Assembly (NCBI GenBank): GCA_020442225.1
Contig: JAGRKR010000113.1
Coordinates: 1-5,328, forward strand
Direction of reading: 5' to 3'
Origin: Hyphomicrobiaceae bacterium
GTDB taxonomy: Bacteria > Pseudomonadota > Alphaproteobacteria > Rhizobiales > Hyphomicrobiaceae
Length of the DNA stretch: 5,328 nucleotides
The notes under the pieces were generated by a model. That model was not told the origin of the DNA. It made no database searches and saw only the letters and a list, made by a program, of their open reading frames with translations. The first letter of the stretch is position 1. Every line of letters starts with the position of its first letter. Position numbers and translations under genes: made by a program. Below are positions 5,125 to 5,328 of the stretch, piece after piece.

Positions 5125-5328
5125 ATGATCAGAGACCAGGCCCGCCTCGATGAGCTCCTCGCCCGCATCCGCCGTTTCGTGCGCGAGGTCGCCATCCCCA
5201 ACGAGGCCCGGGTCGAGCGAGAGGATCACGTCGGCGACGACCTCCTCGCCGCCATGCGCGGGATCGGCAGCTTCGGCTGGAGCATTCCCGAGAGCTACGG
5301 CGGTAGCGGCTTGACGACGGAGGAGCTG
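5125..5328 (+). CDS. Acyl-CoA dehydrogenase family protein (5' part, runs off the window)
   Basis: The 68 codons seen encode the start of the N-terminal helical domain of an acyl-CoA dehydrogenase, a flavoenzyme that introduces the alpha,beta double bond into acyl-CoA thioesters. The N-terminal helix (LDELLARIRRFVREVAIP, residues 8-25) is followed by EARVEREDHV and then by LLAAMRGIGSFGWSIPESYGG. This last block is the family's helix-turn with the conserved PE.YGG motif, here followed by SGLTTEEL. The catalytic Glu and FAD-binding parts lie beyond the right edge, so chain-length or substrate class cannot be given. The ATG at 5125 has GGAG (5114-5117) 7 bases upstream. It is divergent from ridA, with which it may share regulation. 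Confidence 0.9.
   Translation, partial: MIRDQARLDELLARIRRFVREVAIPNEARVEREDHVGDDLLAAMRGIGSFGWSIPESYGGSGLTTEEL

Noticed and set aside
1..5328. CRISPR array, tRNA/rRNA, insertion sequence or phage elements
   Set aside because: No regularly spaced repeats, cloverleaf, transposase or phage-like protein was seen on either strand. The one perfect palindrome has no associated transposase or visible target duplication.

Overview
The window is very GC-rich and gene-dense. Gene content and protein style suggest an alphaproteobacterium, possibly Hyphomicrobiales or Rhodospirillales-like; genus cannot be fixed from the sequence. The clues are high GC at third codon positions, GTG and TTG starts, a DUF2946-type exported protein pair, a YcxA-like MFS carrier and a RidA/acyl-CoA dehydrogenase pair. 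No tRNA, rRNA, CRISPR array, insertion sequence or phage gene was found.

Layout. Positions 1-323 (minus, running off the left edge) hold a DUF2946-like small exported protein. A 168-base divergent gap separates it from a paralogue at 492-866 (plus). The paralogue is followed on the same strand by an outer-membrane beta-barrel protein with a Met/His-rich mature N-terminus (956-2104) and a secreted DsrE-family protein with a CPMC motif (2192-2605). The three plus-strand genes are separated by 89 and 87 bases and probably form one transcription unit, with hairpins in both gaps and a strong GC hairpin after the last gene. The set looks like an envelope module. Metal (possibly copper) or sulfur chemistry is the best guess, but this is inferred from Met/His/Cys content and family context, not shown.

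Positions 2606-2936 contain no convincing gene. An MFS transporter starting at a TTG codon (2937-4163) follows. Its 335-base convergent gap with ridA (4164-4498) contains the most striking non-coding structure in the window: a perfect 17-bp inverted repeat with a 2-base centre at 4395-4430. It sits inside a longer imperfect palindrome and has no T-tract on either strand.

A RidA-family imine deaminase-like gene (4499-4858, minus) is divergent from the beginning of an acyl-CoA dehydrogenase gene (5125 to the right edge, plus). The 266-base gap between them carries a 7-bp inverted repeat near the dehydrogenase start. This pair suggests amino-acid or acyl-CoA catabolism and appears functionally separate from the left-hand envelope module.

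Nothing here amounts to proof of a new system. The two items most worth following are the DUF2946 pair/Met-rich barrel/secreted DsrE cluster and the perfect palindrome.
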